Shown piece after piece: positions 1 to 6,339 of a stretch of 9,352 nucleotides of DNA. Source of the stretch: Candidatus Bathyarchaeota archaeon (GTDB lineage: Archaea; Thermoproteota; Bathyarchaeia; 40CM-2-53-6); contig VBBH01000006.1 in NCBI GenBank assembly GCA_005888695.1, positions 1 to 9,352 of the forward strand, written 5' to 3'. Each line of letters begins with the position of its first letter. Position 1 is the stretch's first letter. The notes below the pieces were generated by a model. It saw only the letters and a program-made list of their open reading frames with translations. It did no database searches and had not been told where the DNA came from. The translations under genes and the position numbers were made by a program.

Positions 1-108
1 TCAAGCCTTGATCTGGGTGCGTTGTGCGAAAGGCCATACCCTGTGAGCGCCCTCACAGTGAAAGAGGCAGGGGACTCCTCGGTATTGGAGTTGGCTGAGA
101 GCAAGTGA
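1..108 (+). CDS. rpl30e: Ribosomal protein L30e, C-terminal end (partial)
   Basis: The frame is open from base 1 and stops at TGA 106-108, giving 35 residues of a C-terminus. It contains the segment CERPYPVSALTV, matching the conserved C(G)KPFPVS-A-x-V tail of archaeal L30e, a large-subunit protein of the L7Ae fold. The position directly before nusA is the standard archaeal order (rpoA2, rpl30e, nusA, rps12), which supports the call although most of the gene is outside the window. The stop codon overlaps the nusA ATG by one base, so the two genes are probably cotranscribed and translationally coupled. Confidence 0.82.
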   Translation, partial: SSLDLGALCERPYPVSALTVKEAGDSSVLELAESK

Positions 109-545
109 TGCTGCAGCCGAAGATTAAGCTGACGAGTGAAGAGATGAAGTACATGGCCCTCTTCGAAAGTGTTACGGGGGCCACGACACAGGATTGTGTA
201 ATCGATGAAAAGCTGGACAGGATAATTTTTGTGGCGAAGCAGGGCGACATGGGACTTGCCATAGGTAAAGGTGGTAAGAACATCAACAATCTAAGACGCA
301 TGACCAATCGTCAGATCGAGGTTGTTGAATATGCCGAGACGCCTGAGCAATTGGTCAGGAATTCATTGTCTCCTGCTAGACTGAAGGAGGTACGCGTTAC
401 CGAACGTCCGGACAAGAAGATCGTAGTTGTCGAAGTGGATCCGAAGGACAAGGCCATTGCGATCGGCAAGAATGGACGAACGATCGACAAGACCCGATTG
501 TTGGTCAAGAGATATTTCGACATCGACCACGTCGTAGTATCCTAA
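108..545 (+). CDS. nusA: Archaeal NusA-like transcription factor (two KH domains)
   Basis: The 145-residue protein has the size of archaeal NusA, which lacks the N-terminal RNA-polymerase-binding and S1 domains of bacterial NusA. Two KH RNA-binding domains are visible. The first centres on GKGG at about residues 53-56, followed by an alpha helix (NINNLRRM). The second centres on GKNG at about 120-123, followed by RTIDKTRLLVKRYF. Archaeal NusA is thought to bind RNA in transcription elongation or termination. The ATG at 108 overlaps the rpl30e stop. A GTG at 105 is an alternative start adding one residue. Conservation of both GxxG loops suggests a functional gene. Confidence 0.93.
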   Translation: MLQPKIKLTSEEMKYMALFESVTGATTQDCVIDEKLDRIIFVAKQGDMGLAIGKGGKNINNLRRMTNRQIEVVEYAETPEQLVRNSLSPARLKEVRVTERPDKKIVVVEVDPKDKAIAIGKNGRTIDKTRLLVKRYFDIDHVVVS

Positions 546-582
546 GAAATTACTTATTCTGGAAAGACATGGGACAATATGA

Positions 583-1357
583 CTAGTTCTTGGCAGACCT
601 TGCAAAGCTAGCAAAAGGCCTGCCTCCCACAATCCCATTTTCCGGCGGGATAGTTACAAGACGACCGGCGAATCTAAGATCCTGCGGGTAGCGCCGGACG
701 AGAAGAAGCACTACTACATAGTACTGGATGAGACGATCTTCTATCCGAAGGGTGGAGGTCAACCATCGGACAAGGGTATCATGGCTGGAGCTGGGTTCAA
801 GCTTCAGGTCAAGAAGGTCATGCAGTCGGGGTCAGTGATAGTGCATTGGGGAAAATTGGTTGAGGGTACGCTAGAGAATGATTCCTTCTCCAAAGTAAAC
901 TGTGAGATCGACTGGGACTCGAGATTTCGAATGATGAGACGTCACTCGACTGCTCATTTGCTGGATCATTGCCTTTCTAAAGCGATGAGGAAGGATGTTG
1001 ACGCGTCGGACTCTTGGCTCGGCGATCCTTGCTATGTTGCTTACCATGGTCCGCCGCCATCGCCGGAAGTATTGTCGCAGGCTGAGGAACCGGAGAATCG
1101 GATGATGTCAGAGGGCAGAACAGTTGGCATGGAGGTGGTCAGCATGGAGGAGGCGACGAGACGATTCCAAAACGAGACCAGAATATTGCAGGGATTACCG
1201 CGGTTGGAAGAGGTTCGGCTGGTTACGGTCGACGGTTGCCGTTCCATCTCGTGTGGGGGGGACGCATCTTAGAAACATGCATGAGGCGAAAGGTGTCCGG
1301 ATAGACCGAATGGAGGCTCAAGCGGGAGGGTTCAGGGTGTACTTCGACGTTCTCTAG
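583..1357 (+). pseudogene. alaX: AlaX-type alanyl-tRNA editing protein, frameshifted
   Basis: AlaX proteins hydrolyse misacylated Ser- or Gly-tRNA(Ala) in trans. The family N-terminus is recognisable (FRRDSY near 640, then FYPKGGGQPSDKG near 750-780), followed by the first zinc motif HSTAH (943-957). The second motif, CGGTH, is split. The first frame reads CGGDAS and stops at 1272, because bases 1255-1261 are seven Gs where six would be expected. Dropping one G restores CGGTHLRNM and a normal C-terminus (GGFRVYFDVL) ending at 1357. Upstream the frame is open from 583 but contains no ATG, GTG or TTG before the conserved region. The first in-frame ATG (781) would remove about 45 conserved residues. 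Either the gene is decaying or the sequence has homopolymer errors. The start given is only the edge of the open frame. The family call is firm; functionality is uncertain. Confidence 0.85.
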
Positions 1358-1433
1358 GCGTTCTTGGGAGCGTCAACGATAAAAGAGGCAACATCATCTT
1401 GTCCGGTTCTCCGCTAGAAGGAAAAAAGATAGT

Positions 1434-1871
1434 ATGGGAAAGTCTTCAACCGGGCTCTTCGCAGCTCGCAAACTGGCCAAGCGGAGGTCTGTATTTAGAT
1501 GGTCTTATCCACCTTACAAGCGGAGGATGCTTGGCTTGGATGTCAAGGCGGACCCGTTGCAGGGTGCTCCACAGGGTCGGGGGATCGTGTTGGAGAAGGT
1601 TGGGATTGAATGTCGCCAGCCTAACAGTGCGGTAAGAAAGTGTGTTCGTACCCAGTTGATCAAGAATGGGACAGTGGTCACGGCGTTCCTTCCTGGTGAC
1701 GGGGCGCTCAATTTTGTGGACGAGCATGATGAGGTGGTTATCGAGGGTATTGGAGGGGCTGAAGGCAAGGCTTATGGTGACTTGCCGGGGACGAGGTTCA
1801 AGGTGTTCAAGGTCAATGGGGTTAGTCTTGATATGCTCATAACTGGACGTAAAGAGAAGCCGCGAAGGTAA
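1434..1871 (+). CDS. rps12: 30S ribosomal protein S12 (archaeal/eukaryotic S23 type)
   Basis: This is a 145-residue S12 of full archaeal length, part of the ribosomal decoding centre. Diagnostic segments are GLFAARKL at the N-terminus, [18 protein letters not shown], the highly conserved [11 protein letters not shown] loop (about residues 62-72, facing the A site), [16 protein letters not shown] (86-101), and the basic tail GRKEKPRR. A purine-rich stretch (GAAGGAAAAAAGA) precedes the ATG. The gene follows the broken alaX after 76 bases. Normally rps12 follows nusA directly and is followed by rps7; here rps7 is absent and the next gene is unrelated. Confidence 0.97.
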   Translation: MGKSSTGLFAARKLAKRRSVFRWSYPPYKRRMLGLDVKADPLQGAPQGRGIVLEKVGIECRQPNSAVRKCVRTQLIKNGTVVTAFLPGDGALNFVDEHDEVVIEGIGGAEGKAYGDLPGTRFKVFKVNGVSLDMLITGRKEKPRR

Positions 1872-2045
1872 GGTAACAATCGGATTTTAGGACTCTATTC
1901 TAGGAAGCCGTTCTTTACACTGTATGGTAGATTGCATGGTATGTGGTAATGACAAATGGTTGATTTTATGGTTTTGAGTAAAAAAGGTCGAAATGTCTTA
2001 TCAACACGGTTAATGGCGAACGGAAGCTTCCCTGGAGGTCTATAG

Positions 2046-2195
2046 ATGGCGTTGGTTTGGGGGGCATTGTGCCAAGAGTGCCACTCCTTAGCAGTTGAGA
2101 ATTGTCCTCACTGCAGCAAGGACCTCTGCGAGAGTCATAGCTTCAAGCATGATTGTGACAGTTTGAAGGCGCGCGACTTTGCAATCGCGGGCTAA
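2046..2195 (+). CDS. Small AN1-like zinc-finger protein
   Basis: This 49-residue frame is nearly all zinc finger. Ligands read C9-x2-C12 ... C20-x2-C23-x4-C28-x2-H31-x3-H35-x-C37, close to the AN1 pattern (C-x2-C, C-x2-C, C-x4-C-x2-H-x5-H-x-C) but with a shorter spacing between the two histidines. AN1-like fingers are common in archaea, usually in uncharacterised proteins. A strong ribosome site (GGAGGT, 2034-2039) lies six bases before the ATG and supports translation. The finger is followed by about 12 residues and a TAA. A different frame is open just downstream (2167-2337), so the protein could be longer if a base is missing. Function is unknown; zinc binding is inferred from the motif. 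Confidence 0.65.
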   Translation: MALVWGALCQECHSLAVENCPHCSKDLCESHSFKHDCDSLKARDFAIAG

Positions 2196-2282
2196 CTTTT
2201 CCACTGGAAATAGAGCTGAAGAATTTCTCTTCTCGTGGAAGGAGAAGGGAGATACGGAACAGTCGGAAGTCGACATATTCTC

Positions 2283-2288
2283 GGTGAT
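2283..2288 (+). promoter_or_regulatory. Ribosome binding site deciding a TTG start
   Basis: GGTGAT is complementary to the ATCACC at the 3' end of archaeal 16S rRNA. It lies nine bases before TTG 2298, which has an in-frame TAA only one codon upstream. This favours TTG 2298 as the start of the BtuF-like gene. Confidence 0.5.
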
Positions 2289-2297
2289 AGCTAAGGC

Positions 2298-3125
2298 TTG
2301 CGCAGGATATTCTGCGAGACTCTCGGGACACAACTAGATCTTCCGGACAGGATCGAGAGGATTGTTAGTTTTAGTCCTGCTGTGACGGAGGCTCTGGCCT
2401 TTCTGGGTGTGGAGGACTCGTTGGTAGGGGTCTCGGCGTTCTGTGCGAAACCAGAATCGATCCGGTCAAAGAGGAAAGTGGGTAGTTACAATACTGTTGA
2501 TCGGAAGGTGTTGGACGAGTTGAGGCCGGAGGTAATCTTCACAGTGACGGGTTACCAGAGAGAGTTTGCGGTTAGGCTTGGGAAGGAGTTGCCGGTGTAT
2601 GCGGTTGAGTTGCCGGTTAGTGTCTCTGGTGTTATCGATATGGTGGTGAAGCTGGGGTTGATTGTGAATGAGACAGATCGCGCAACGAAGCTGTCGAGAC
2701 GTCTTGTGGATGTGGTTGCCGGTTTGAAACCTGTCCAGGAAGCGATCAGAGTATACTTGGAGGTCGATCTTGGTGGTCCTGTATGCTTTGGAGCCTACAG
2801 CTACATTACCGATGCGTTGAGGTTGCTTGGTGTCCAGAGTCTGTATGGGGATCGAGCGTGCGAATGGCTTACGCCGGATCTTGCTTGGGTCCGTTCACAG
2901 GAGCCGGATGTGATAGTCTACGAGGCGAAGATGTACAAGCGGTTTGGAGAGGAGGATCTTGCTGGTTTGTTAGAGAAGAGGGATTGGCAGAATATGAAGG
3001 CGGTGAAGAATGATCGTTTGTATGTGACGCCTGGGCCGCTCGATTTTATTGCGCATCATGGTCCTAGTTTTATCACTGATACGATGCCTTGGCTTGAAGA
3101 ACGATTCAATTCTAGCAGAGGTTGA
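2298..3125 (+). CDS. BtuF/FepB-like periplasmic-binding-fold protein without signal peptide
   Basis: The 275-residue protein has the layout of class III substrate-binding proteins for cobalamin, haem or iron-siderophore ABC importers. An N-terminal strand ending in LDLP is followed by RIVSFSPAVTEALAFLG (about 21-37), SLVGVSAFC, KVGSY, LRPEVIFTVTG (about 75-85), a linking helix, then a second lobe with GVQSLYGD and a C-terminal WLEERF. No signal peptide, lipobox or N-terminal membrane helix is visible; the protein starts MRRIFCETLG. It therefore looks cytoplasmic, like the many stand-alone archaeal homologues whose ligand is unknown. No permease or ATPase gene is adjacent. The TTG start is supported by GGTGAT nine bases upstream. 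It ends 14 bases from a convergent gene. Confidence 0.85.
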   Translation: MRRIFCETLGTQLDLPDRIERIVSFSPAVTEALAFLGVEDSLVGVSAFCAKPESIRSKRKVGSYNTVDRKVLDELRPEVIFTVTGYQREFAVRLGKELPVYAVELPVSVSGVIDMVVKLGLIVNETDRATKLSRRLVDVVAGLKPVQEAIRVYLEVDLGGPVCFGAYSYITDALRLLGVQSLYGDRACEWLTPDLAWVRSQEPDVIVYEAKMYKRFGEEDLAGLLEKRDWQNMKAVKNDRLYVTPGPLDFIAHHGPSFITDTMPWLEERFNSSRG

Positions 3126-3139
3126 AGAAGATAGGCTGG

Positions 3140-3637
3140 TTAGGGCGTCGGGTCTTGTCTGTCAGGTAATGGTGCTGTGGGTGGGATGGTTTGTATTGGG
3201 TTGGGTTGTTCTTGTGAGGTGTTCTGTGGAGGGGTTGATGACGTGAAAGTTGCTTGTGCGTGTTTTATGGCCGCATGCTTTGGAGTAGGCGGGTATTCTT
3301 CGTCCATCGTTGGGAGCATGGCGAGTACTTGTTTTACGGATCCTCTCAAGCGTGGACTCGTAACATGCTCCAGCTTGTACCTGGCTTCTCTCAGATTCTT
3401 CCAGAGGGTGAAGGCTGTGACTGTGCCGCCGAGCCCGATGGCTAGGCCGATGATCATTGTGTAGGTTGTGAGGTGGGCGCTGATTAGATTGTTCCAGTAG
3501 AGTTGCATGTAGATATTGTTCATGTATTCGTTGGTTAGCCAGATGCCGAGGAAGGCTAGTACGGCGGCTTCGAGTAGCATTAGGCCTTTGACGCTGCTGG
3601 GCGTGAGTGGTTTCACGCTTGTTTTGGAGGGGGACAA
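3140..3637 (-). CDS. Hypothetical membrane protein with two helices and a Pro/Thr/Gln-rich tail
   Basis: The 165-residue product has two hydrophobic helices, at about 19-35 (LMLLEAAVLAFLGIWL) and 58-79 (TYTMIIGLAIGLGGTVTAF), followed by a basic segment and a disordered-looking tail from about residue 110 rich in Pro, Thr, Ser and Gln. Codon choice (many GCC, CTC, ATC) looks like real coding sequence. The open frame begins with TTG at 3637; an internal GTG (eighth codon) or ATG (twentieth codon) could also start it, and no clear ribosome site decides. I do not recognise a named family. It converges on the BtuF-like gene. Confidence 0.6.
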   Translation of the reverse strand: MSPSKTSVKPLTPSSVKGLMLLEAAVLAFLGIWLTNEYMNNIYMQLYWNNLISAHLTTYTMIIGLAIGLGGTVTAFTLWKNLREARYKLEHVTSPRLRGSVKQVLAMLPTMDEEYPPTPKHAAIKHAQATFTSSTPPQNTSQEQPNPIQTIPPTAPLPDRQDPTP

Positions 3638-3639
3638 GT

Positions 3640-4053
3640 TCAGTATGGGTCCTGGTCCTTGAGTGGGTGATGGTCGTGTTTGGAGGGTATTGTGTTGATT
3701 GTATCCAGCACTAGTGTTGAGCAGTGTCTATCCACAATTGGCACGTGGACTCGGGCTTTTGACGGGGTTTGCTCGATGAGGAATGCCGTGGCTGGTTCTG
3801 TGTGGCTGGAGAAAAATAATGAGGGGTGGGGATCAATAACAATTCTTAGGGGTAATTCCAGAAAATGCCTGTAAAAACTTTTTTCTGGAGAATTTTCCTC
3901 GTGGATAGCTGGAATCAGTGTTTTGTGTCTTGGGACTCTTGTTGATCTCGCTCCCTTTTTCTGGATTGGGCCACTGGTCGATGGATCTTTTTTGACATTT
4001 TTCCTGAAGAAGACTCTTGGATTTCGGCTGGGATTAGAGTGTGGAATTGACAA
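3640..4053 (-). CDS. Doubtful hypothetical reading frame, basic and His/Pro-rich
   Basis: This frame of 137 codons starts at a TTG, has no visible ribosome site, and ends two bases before the TTG of the next gene, a spacing compatible with an operon. The N-terminal part is basic (RNPRVFFRKNVKKDP), the C-terminal part rich in His, Pro and Thr (NTIPSKHDHHPLKDQDPY), with one short plausible strand-turn region (SKARVHVPIVDRH). No domain, membrane helix or known motif is seen. It may be only the upstream region of the membrane-protein gene. If it is not a gene, 3638-4110 holds no other recognisable feature. Confidence 0.22.
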   Translation of the reverse strand: MSIPHSNPSRNPRVFFRKNVKKDPSTSGPIQKKGARSTRVPRHKTLIPAIHEENSPEKSFYRHFLELPLRIVIDPHPSLFFSSHTEPATAFLIEQTPSKARVHVPIVDRHCSTLVLDTINTIPSKHDHHPLKDQDPY

Positions 4054-4302
4054 ATCTGTGAGGGGCTAGCCGCTCCTAAGGCGTTTCCAAGGCGGATTCT
4101 AGGGGATCGAATGAGCCTTTTTCTGAGACGGTTCTCGGCTTTGGCCAGCTTTCCGAACGGAAATGTGTGGGCACACCCAGTTACTGGGAATGAAAAAGGG
4201 GCTCGATTGCCTCTTGTTTCGTCCTTTATCGAGTGCGGAAGGATTTGTCTGGGATTGGCTGCAGGATTCCCATATGCAGTCGCCCCGCTTAGGAGATACT
4301 CT

Positions 4303-4343
4303 GTGGCGTATGCCTTCGTGGGTTCGAATCACCCCCCGCACCA
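4303..4343 (+). pseudogene. tRNA-Leu-like 3' end (variable arm, T arm, acceptor, CCA), decayed
   Basis: The segment reads as the 3' part of a class II tRNA: a short variable hairpin (GGC-GTAT-GCC, 4305-4314), a T-arm 5' strand GTGGG (4318-4322), the T loop TTCGAAT (4323-4329), then C, ACCCCCCGC, discriminator A and an encoded CCA (4341-4343). Inserting two Cs after 4330 gives a perfect T stem (CCCAC) and an acceptor strand CCCCCGC, typical of archaeal tRNA-Leu. Upstream, CTTAGGA (4288-4294) resembles a Leu-UAG anticodon loop, but its flanks do not pair. A possible 5' acceptor GCGG (4235-4238) is only partly complementary, and the spacing is too long. I read this as a tRNA remnant or attachment-site fragment, not a working tRNA. 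Confidence 0.42.
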
Positions 4344-4410
4344 AAGATGAGCTGAAGCCAACCAACGAACGTGGCCGCAACTGCGAGGGAAGACTGACGG
4401 AATGGAATGA

Positions 4411-4518
4411 GGCAAACTGTACTACGAGGTCAACGGTGAGGGTTATCCCTTCGTACTCATTCATGACGTTCGAGGCTTCGGTAGGTCCGATCGCCCAAAA
4501 AAGGGCAATTCTCAGATA
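4411..4518 (+). pseudogene. Alpha/beta-hydrolase N-terminal remnant with internal deletion
   Basis: One frame reads GKLYYEVNGEGYPFVLIH followed at once by DVRGFGRSDRPKKG. Both pieces are classic alpha/beta-hydrolase segments: the first is the N-terminal strand pair ending at the oxyanion HG loop, the second is the strand-turn usually written Y-D-x-R-G-x-G-x-S-x-x-P. In intact enzymes about 30 residues lie between them; here they are joined at about 4464/4465, so roughly 90 bases appear to be deleted in frame. No start codon is in frame (TGA at 4408), and the nucleophile elbow, acid and catalytic histidine regions are missing. This is a clear gene remnant with no expected activity. Confidence 0.62.
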
Positions 4519-4533
4519 GTAAGGATTCTGTTT

Positions 4534-4962
4534 TCACAGTTCTGGGACAGCTCTTGTTGGCCGCTTTCCCAGAGCATAGATTGAAAGAATCACAGCGGAA
4601 AGTGAGACAACTTCCCCGATCAGGACCACAAAGACGAACAAGACACCGCTGGCCCTGCCAATTTCCACCACGTTTGGAGAAGTCAAACCGGTCGAGTGGC
4701 CTAGGAAGCCCCAAGTGCTCAGGGATGACAAGATCAAGACCAGGGCGTATCCTATACGCTTCAGATTCCAGCTGGCCGCAACCCCTCCAAGATAGAGGAC
4801 CGCGAAGAGCGGGTTGATTGTAGCGTCCAAGGTTTCTCCAGAAACGCTTCCCATTTCCAGACGAACAATTGCGTCAGAGACGTGAATCAAGCCAAATAGA
4901 ACCGACATCAAGGAAGCAACGACAAGAGCAATCAGCCAACCCGGCTTCTGAATAGGGTTCAC
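4534..4962 (-). CDS. Hypothetical four-helix membrane protein
   Basis: The 142-residue product shows four hydrophobic helices, at about 9-28 (WLIALVVASLMSVLFGLIHV), 51-65, 69-88 (RIGYALVLILSSLSTWGFLG) and 106-129 (VLFVFVVLIGEVVSLSAVILSIYA), with short polar loops and a basic C-terminus. No residues suggest catalysis and I do not recognise the family. The GTG at 4962 is favoured because a TATA-like TTTTTAA lies about 28 bases upstream, consistent with a leaderless transcript. The same frame stays open for 41 codons above the GTG to a TGA at 5086-5088, so a longer N-terminus cannot be excluded. It ends close to the convergent hydrolase remnant. Confidence 0.6.
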   Translation of the reverse strand: MNPIQKPGWLIALVVASLMSVLFGLIHVSDAIVRLEMGSVSGETLDATINPLFAVLYLGGVAASWNLKRIGYALVLILSSLSTWGFLGHSTGLTSPNVVEIGRASGVLFVFVVLIGEVVSLSAVILSIYALGKRPTRAVPEL

Positions 4963-4986
4963 AACTTGTCTTTTATGTCCAGTCTT

Positions 4987-4995
4987 GTTAAAAAG
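4987..4995 (-). promoter_or_regulatory. Candidate archaeal TATA box for the four-helix membrane gene
   Basis: On the - strand this reads CTTTTTAAC, an A/T-rich box centred about 28 bases before the GTG at 4962. This is the spacing expected for box A of a leaderless archaeal mRNA. It is a weak match to TTTAWATA, and the evidence is position only. Confidence 0.35.
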
Positions 4996-5572
4996 CGTCT
5001 CGGGCTTCGCGGAAGAGCTTAGCGCTCCGTAGGAATCCTTGATACTGAGGAATAGCTCGAAAACGATCTCCCATCCCCGGTCGTATCAGAACTGCTTGGT
5101 CGTCTTTGAACGCCCGGACCACCATCTAGCTGGATTGTTGCTTAACTCTAAAACCCGATCCAGCATCTCGCTGAGACGTCGATTGAAGATCTCACGAAAA
5201 GACCGCCGCCCGTCTTCAAACAGGGCATAAGCCTCAATCGCAGAAAGAACACCTGTTCAAAGGACAGGTTTCGGGTTTGGAGTCGCCTACAGTGAACTGT
5301 TTTGGAAGAGACAAGCCCACGTTGAAATCGAAACGGCAAAGGATCTTTTCAGCGGTTTGGGAAACAGCACGCTATGGAGTGTTATTCTCGGCTGTGACCG
5401 AATCTTTCAGAGAGAATGAGTGGGCACGATTCATTAGTTAGGAAAAAGAGGGAAGTAGCGCAATCCCACTTGAGGTCTCTTTGATTCAATGGTAACCTTG
5501 TGAAGCCTGGGGCGGCCCATCACGCCTCGTCAGAACTTCAACTGGGCCAACACGGTCGGGGAATTTGCTCAT

Positions 5573-5630
5573 TATGTACTAGTAAACTGGTGCGCGAATC
5601 CCACCCCCTGCACGAATTTACCAGTACATG
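5573..5630. repeat. Imperfect inverted repeat with 13-base arms
   Basis: The arms ATGTACTAGTAAA (5574-5586) and TTTACCAGTACAT (5617-5629) pair with one mismatch. A shorter inner pair GTGC/GCAC (5590-5593, 5610-5613) encloses a C-rich loop. The hairpin lies between genes and has no T-tract, so it does not resemble a terminator. The loop contains the tRNA-3'-end-like motif. It could be a structured RNA, a recombination site or a protein-binding site; nothing here decides. Confidence 0.5.
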
Positions 5631-5704
5631 CGAAATCTCCGATCGGATTTGCCGGAAAGATAGAATTGATTGTCATCAGCGAATGACAAAAAGAAGCTTG
5701 TAAA

Positions 5705-6073
5705 TTACTTCTTAGGCATCTTACGATTGAAAGCAACAGCACTGCGAATGAGGTCTCTTAACGCGGGTTCGTTGATCTTGTCATTTTCGTGGAAGTCGAT
5801 CGCCCGTGTCTTCTTGGCCTCGAGCCCGCCGTTGAAGAGCTTGTGCGAATCTGGAAGACTTGCGCCTTGAAAAAAGTTCATTTTCACGCTTCCCTTGAAA
5901 GCTCCCAAGGCCAATACAAGTCCATCGTGGATGAACACTGCAGTGTTCCATTTCCAATCCTCAGTGATCTCTGGCACGGCATCGTGAATGATCTTGCGGA
6001 GCTTGGTCAACGTTTTGCCGCGCCAATCGGGGAGGGCCGCAATCTGCTTGTCGATAAGTTTGGACGGGTCCAT
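5705..6073 (-). CDS. DUF1801 (YdhG-like) family protein
   Basis: The 122-residue protein matches the layout of DUF1801: an N-terminal helix pair (IAALPDWRGKTLTKLRKIIH), PEITEDWKWNTAVFIHDG (about 34-51), then GAFKGSVKMNFFQGASLPD (57-75), and a C-terminal helix DLIRSAVAFN. Family members are small single-domain proteins of the YjbR/CyaY-like type, and their biochemical role is unsettled. The ATG at 6073 begins a family-typical N-terminus. GGTG lies just upstream and a TATA-like CATATAG lies about 27 bases upstream, so the start is well supported; the frame remains open 15 codons further up. The family is mainly bacterial, so horizontal acquisition is likely. Confidence 0.8.
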   Translation of the reverse strand: MDPSKLIDKQIAALPDWRGKTLTKLRKIIHDAVPEITEDWKWNTAVFIHDGLVLALGAFKGSVKMNFFQGASLPDSHKLFNGGLEAKKTRAIDFHENDKINEPALRDLIRSAVAFNRKMPKK

Positions 6074-6095
6074 CGGCACCACAACTAGACGTTCA

Positions 6096-6105
6096 ACTAT
6101 ATGAA
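6096..6105 (-). promoter_or_regulatory. Candidate TATA box for the DUF1801 gene
   Basis: On the - strand this reads TTCATATAGT, close to the archaeal box A consensus TTTAWATA, centred about 27 bases before the ATG at 6073. The spacing predicts a leaderless or nearly leaderless transcript. Confidence 0.45.
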
Positions 6106-6339
6106 CGTGGATGCGCATCTATTGGAAGCTGAGGCCAAAAGGTCGAATCTGAATGCGCTCGGCCTACATCAGGCAAGTACTCGTACTTGTTCCACTCTCA
6201 TCGCGATTACTGGCGCTTGGGACATCGATAACTTCATGAGAACGACGGAGACGTTTTTGACTTTGACCAACTCCAAAAGCAACAATACTGCTGGTCGATA
6301 GTTACAAGATCACACTAGAAGCTATATTTCAGATCCGGT

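Larger units (their letters stand above)
4963..5704. other. 740-base stretch without a confident gene
   Basis: Several frames of 55-65 codons are open here on both strands, but none has a start codon with a ribosome site and none is recognisable. On the - strand the frame of the downstream membrane protein continues upstream through one TGA (5086-5088) to another at 5257-5259. On the + strand a frame reads ATG GTA ACC TTG TGA (5489-5503) and then stays open 60 codons to 5686, with GAGGT 12 bases before the ATG; this looks like a short decayed gene. The stretch also contains an imperfect hairpin (5573-5630) and a tRNA-3'-end-like motif (5594-5614). It may be degraded accessory DNA. Confidence 0.4.

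Noticed and set aside
1255..1261. Programmed frameshifting on the G run in alaX
   Set aside because: The gene also lacks a start codon, and single-base homopolymer errors or decay explain the shift more simply; kept only as a minor option.
4235..4343. A complete tRNA-Leu with an intron
   Set aside because: The 5' acceptor pairs poorly, the T stem lacks two bases, and no bulge-helix-bulge intron structure or paired anticodon stem could be built.
4111..4464. Frames of 79-121 codons on both strands over the tRNA-like remnant
   Set aside because: Composition is irregular, no motif is visible, and they run through a recognisable tRNA-like end.
5089..5256. A - strand frame upstream of the membrane gene as an N-terminal extension
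   Set aside because: It is separated by a TGA, has no start codon, and a TATA-like box lies between it and the GTG start.
5501..5503. TGA as a selenocysteine codon
   Set aside because: No supporting RNA element or selenoprotein family was recognised; a stop in a decayed gene is simpler.
6101..6301. A + strand frame of 66 codons
   Set aside because: It overlaps the promoter region of the DUF1801 gene, shows no domain, and other frames in the same stretch look equally protein-like.
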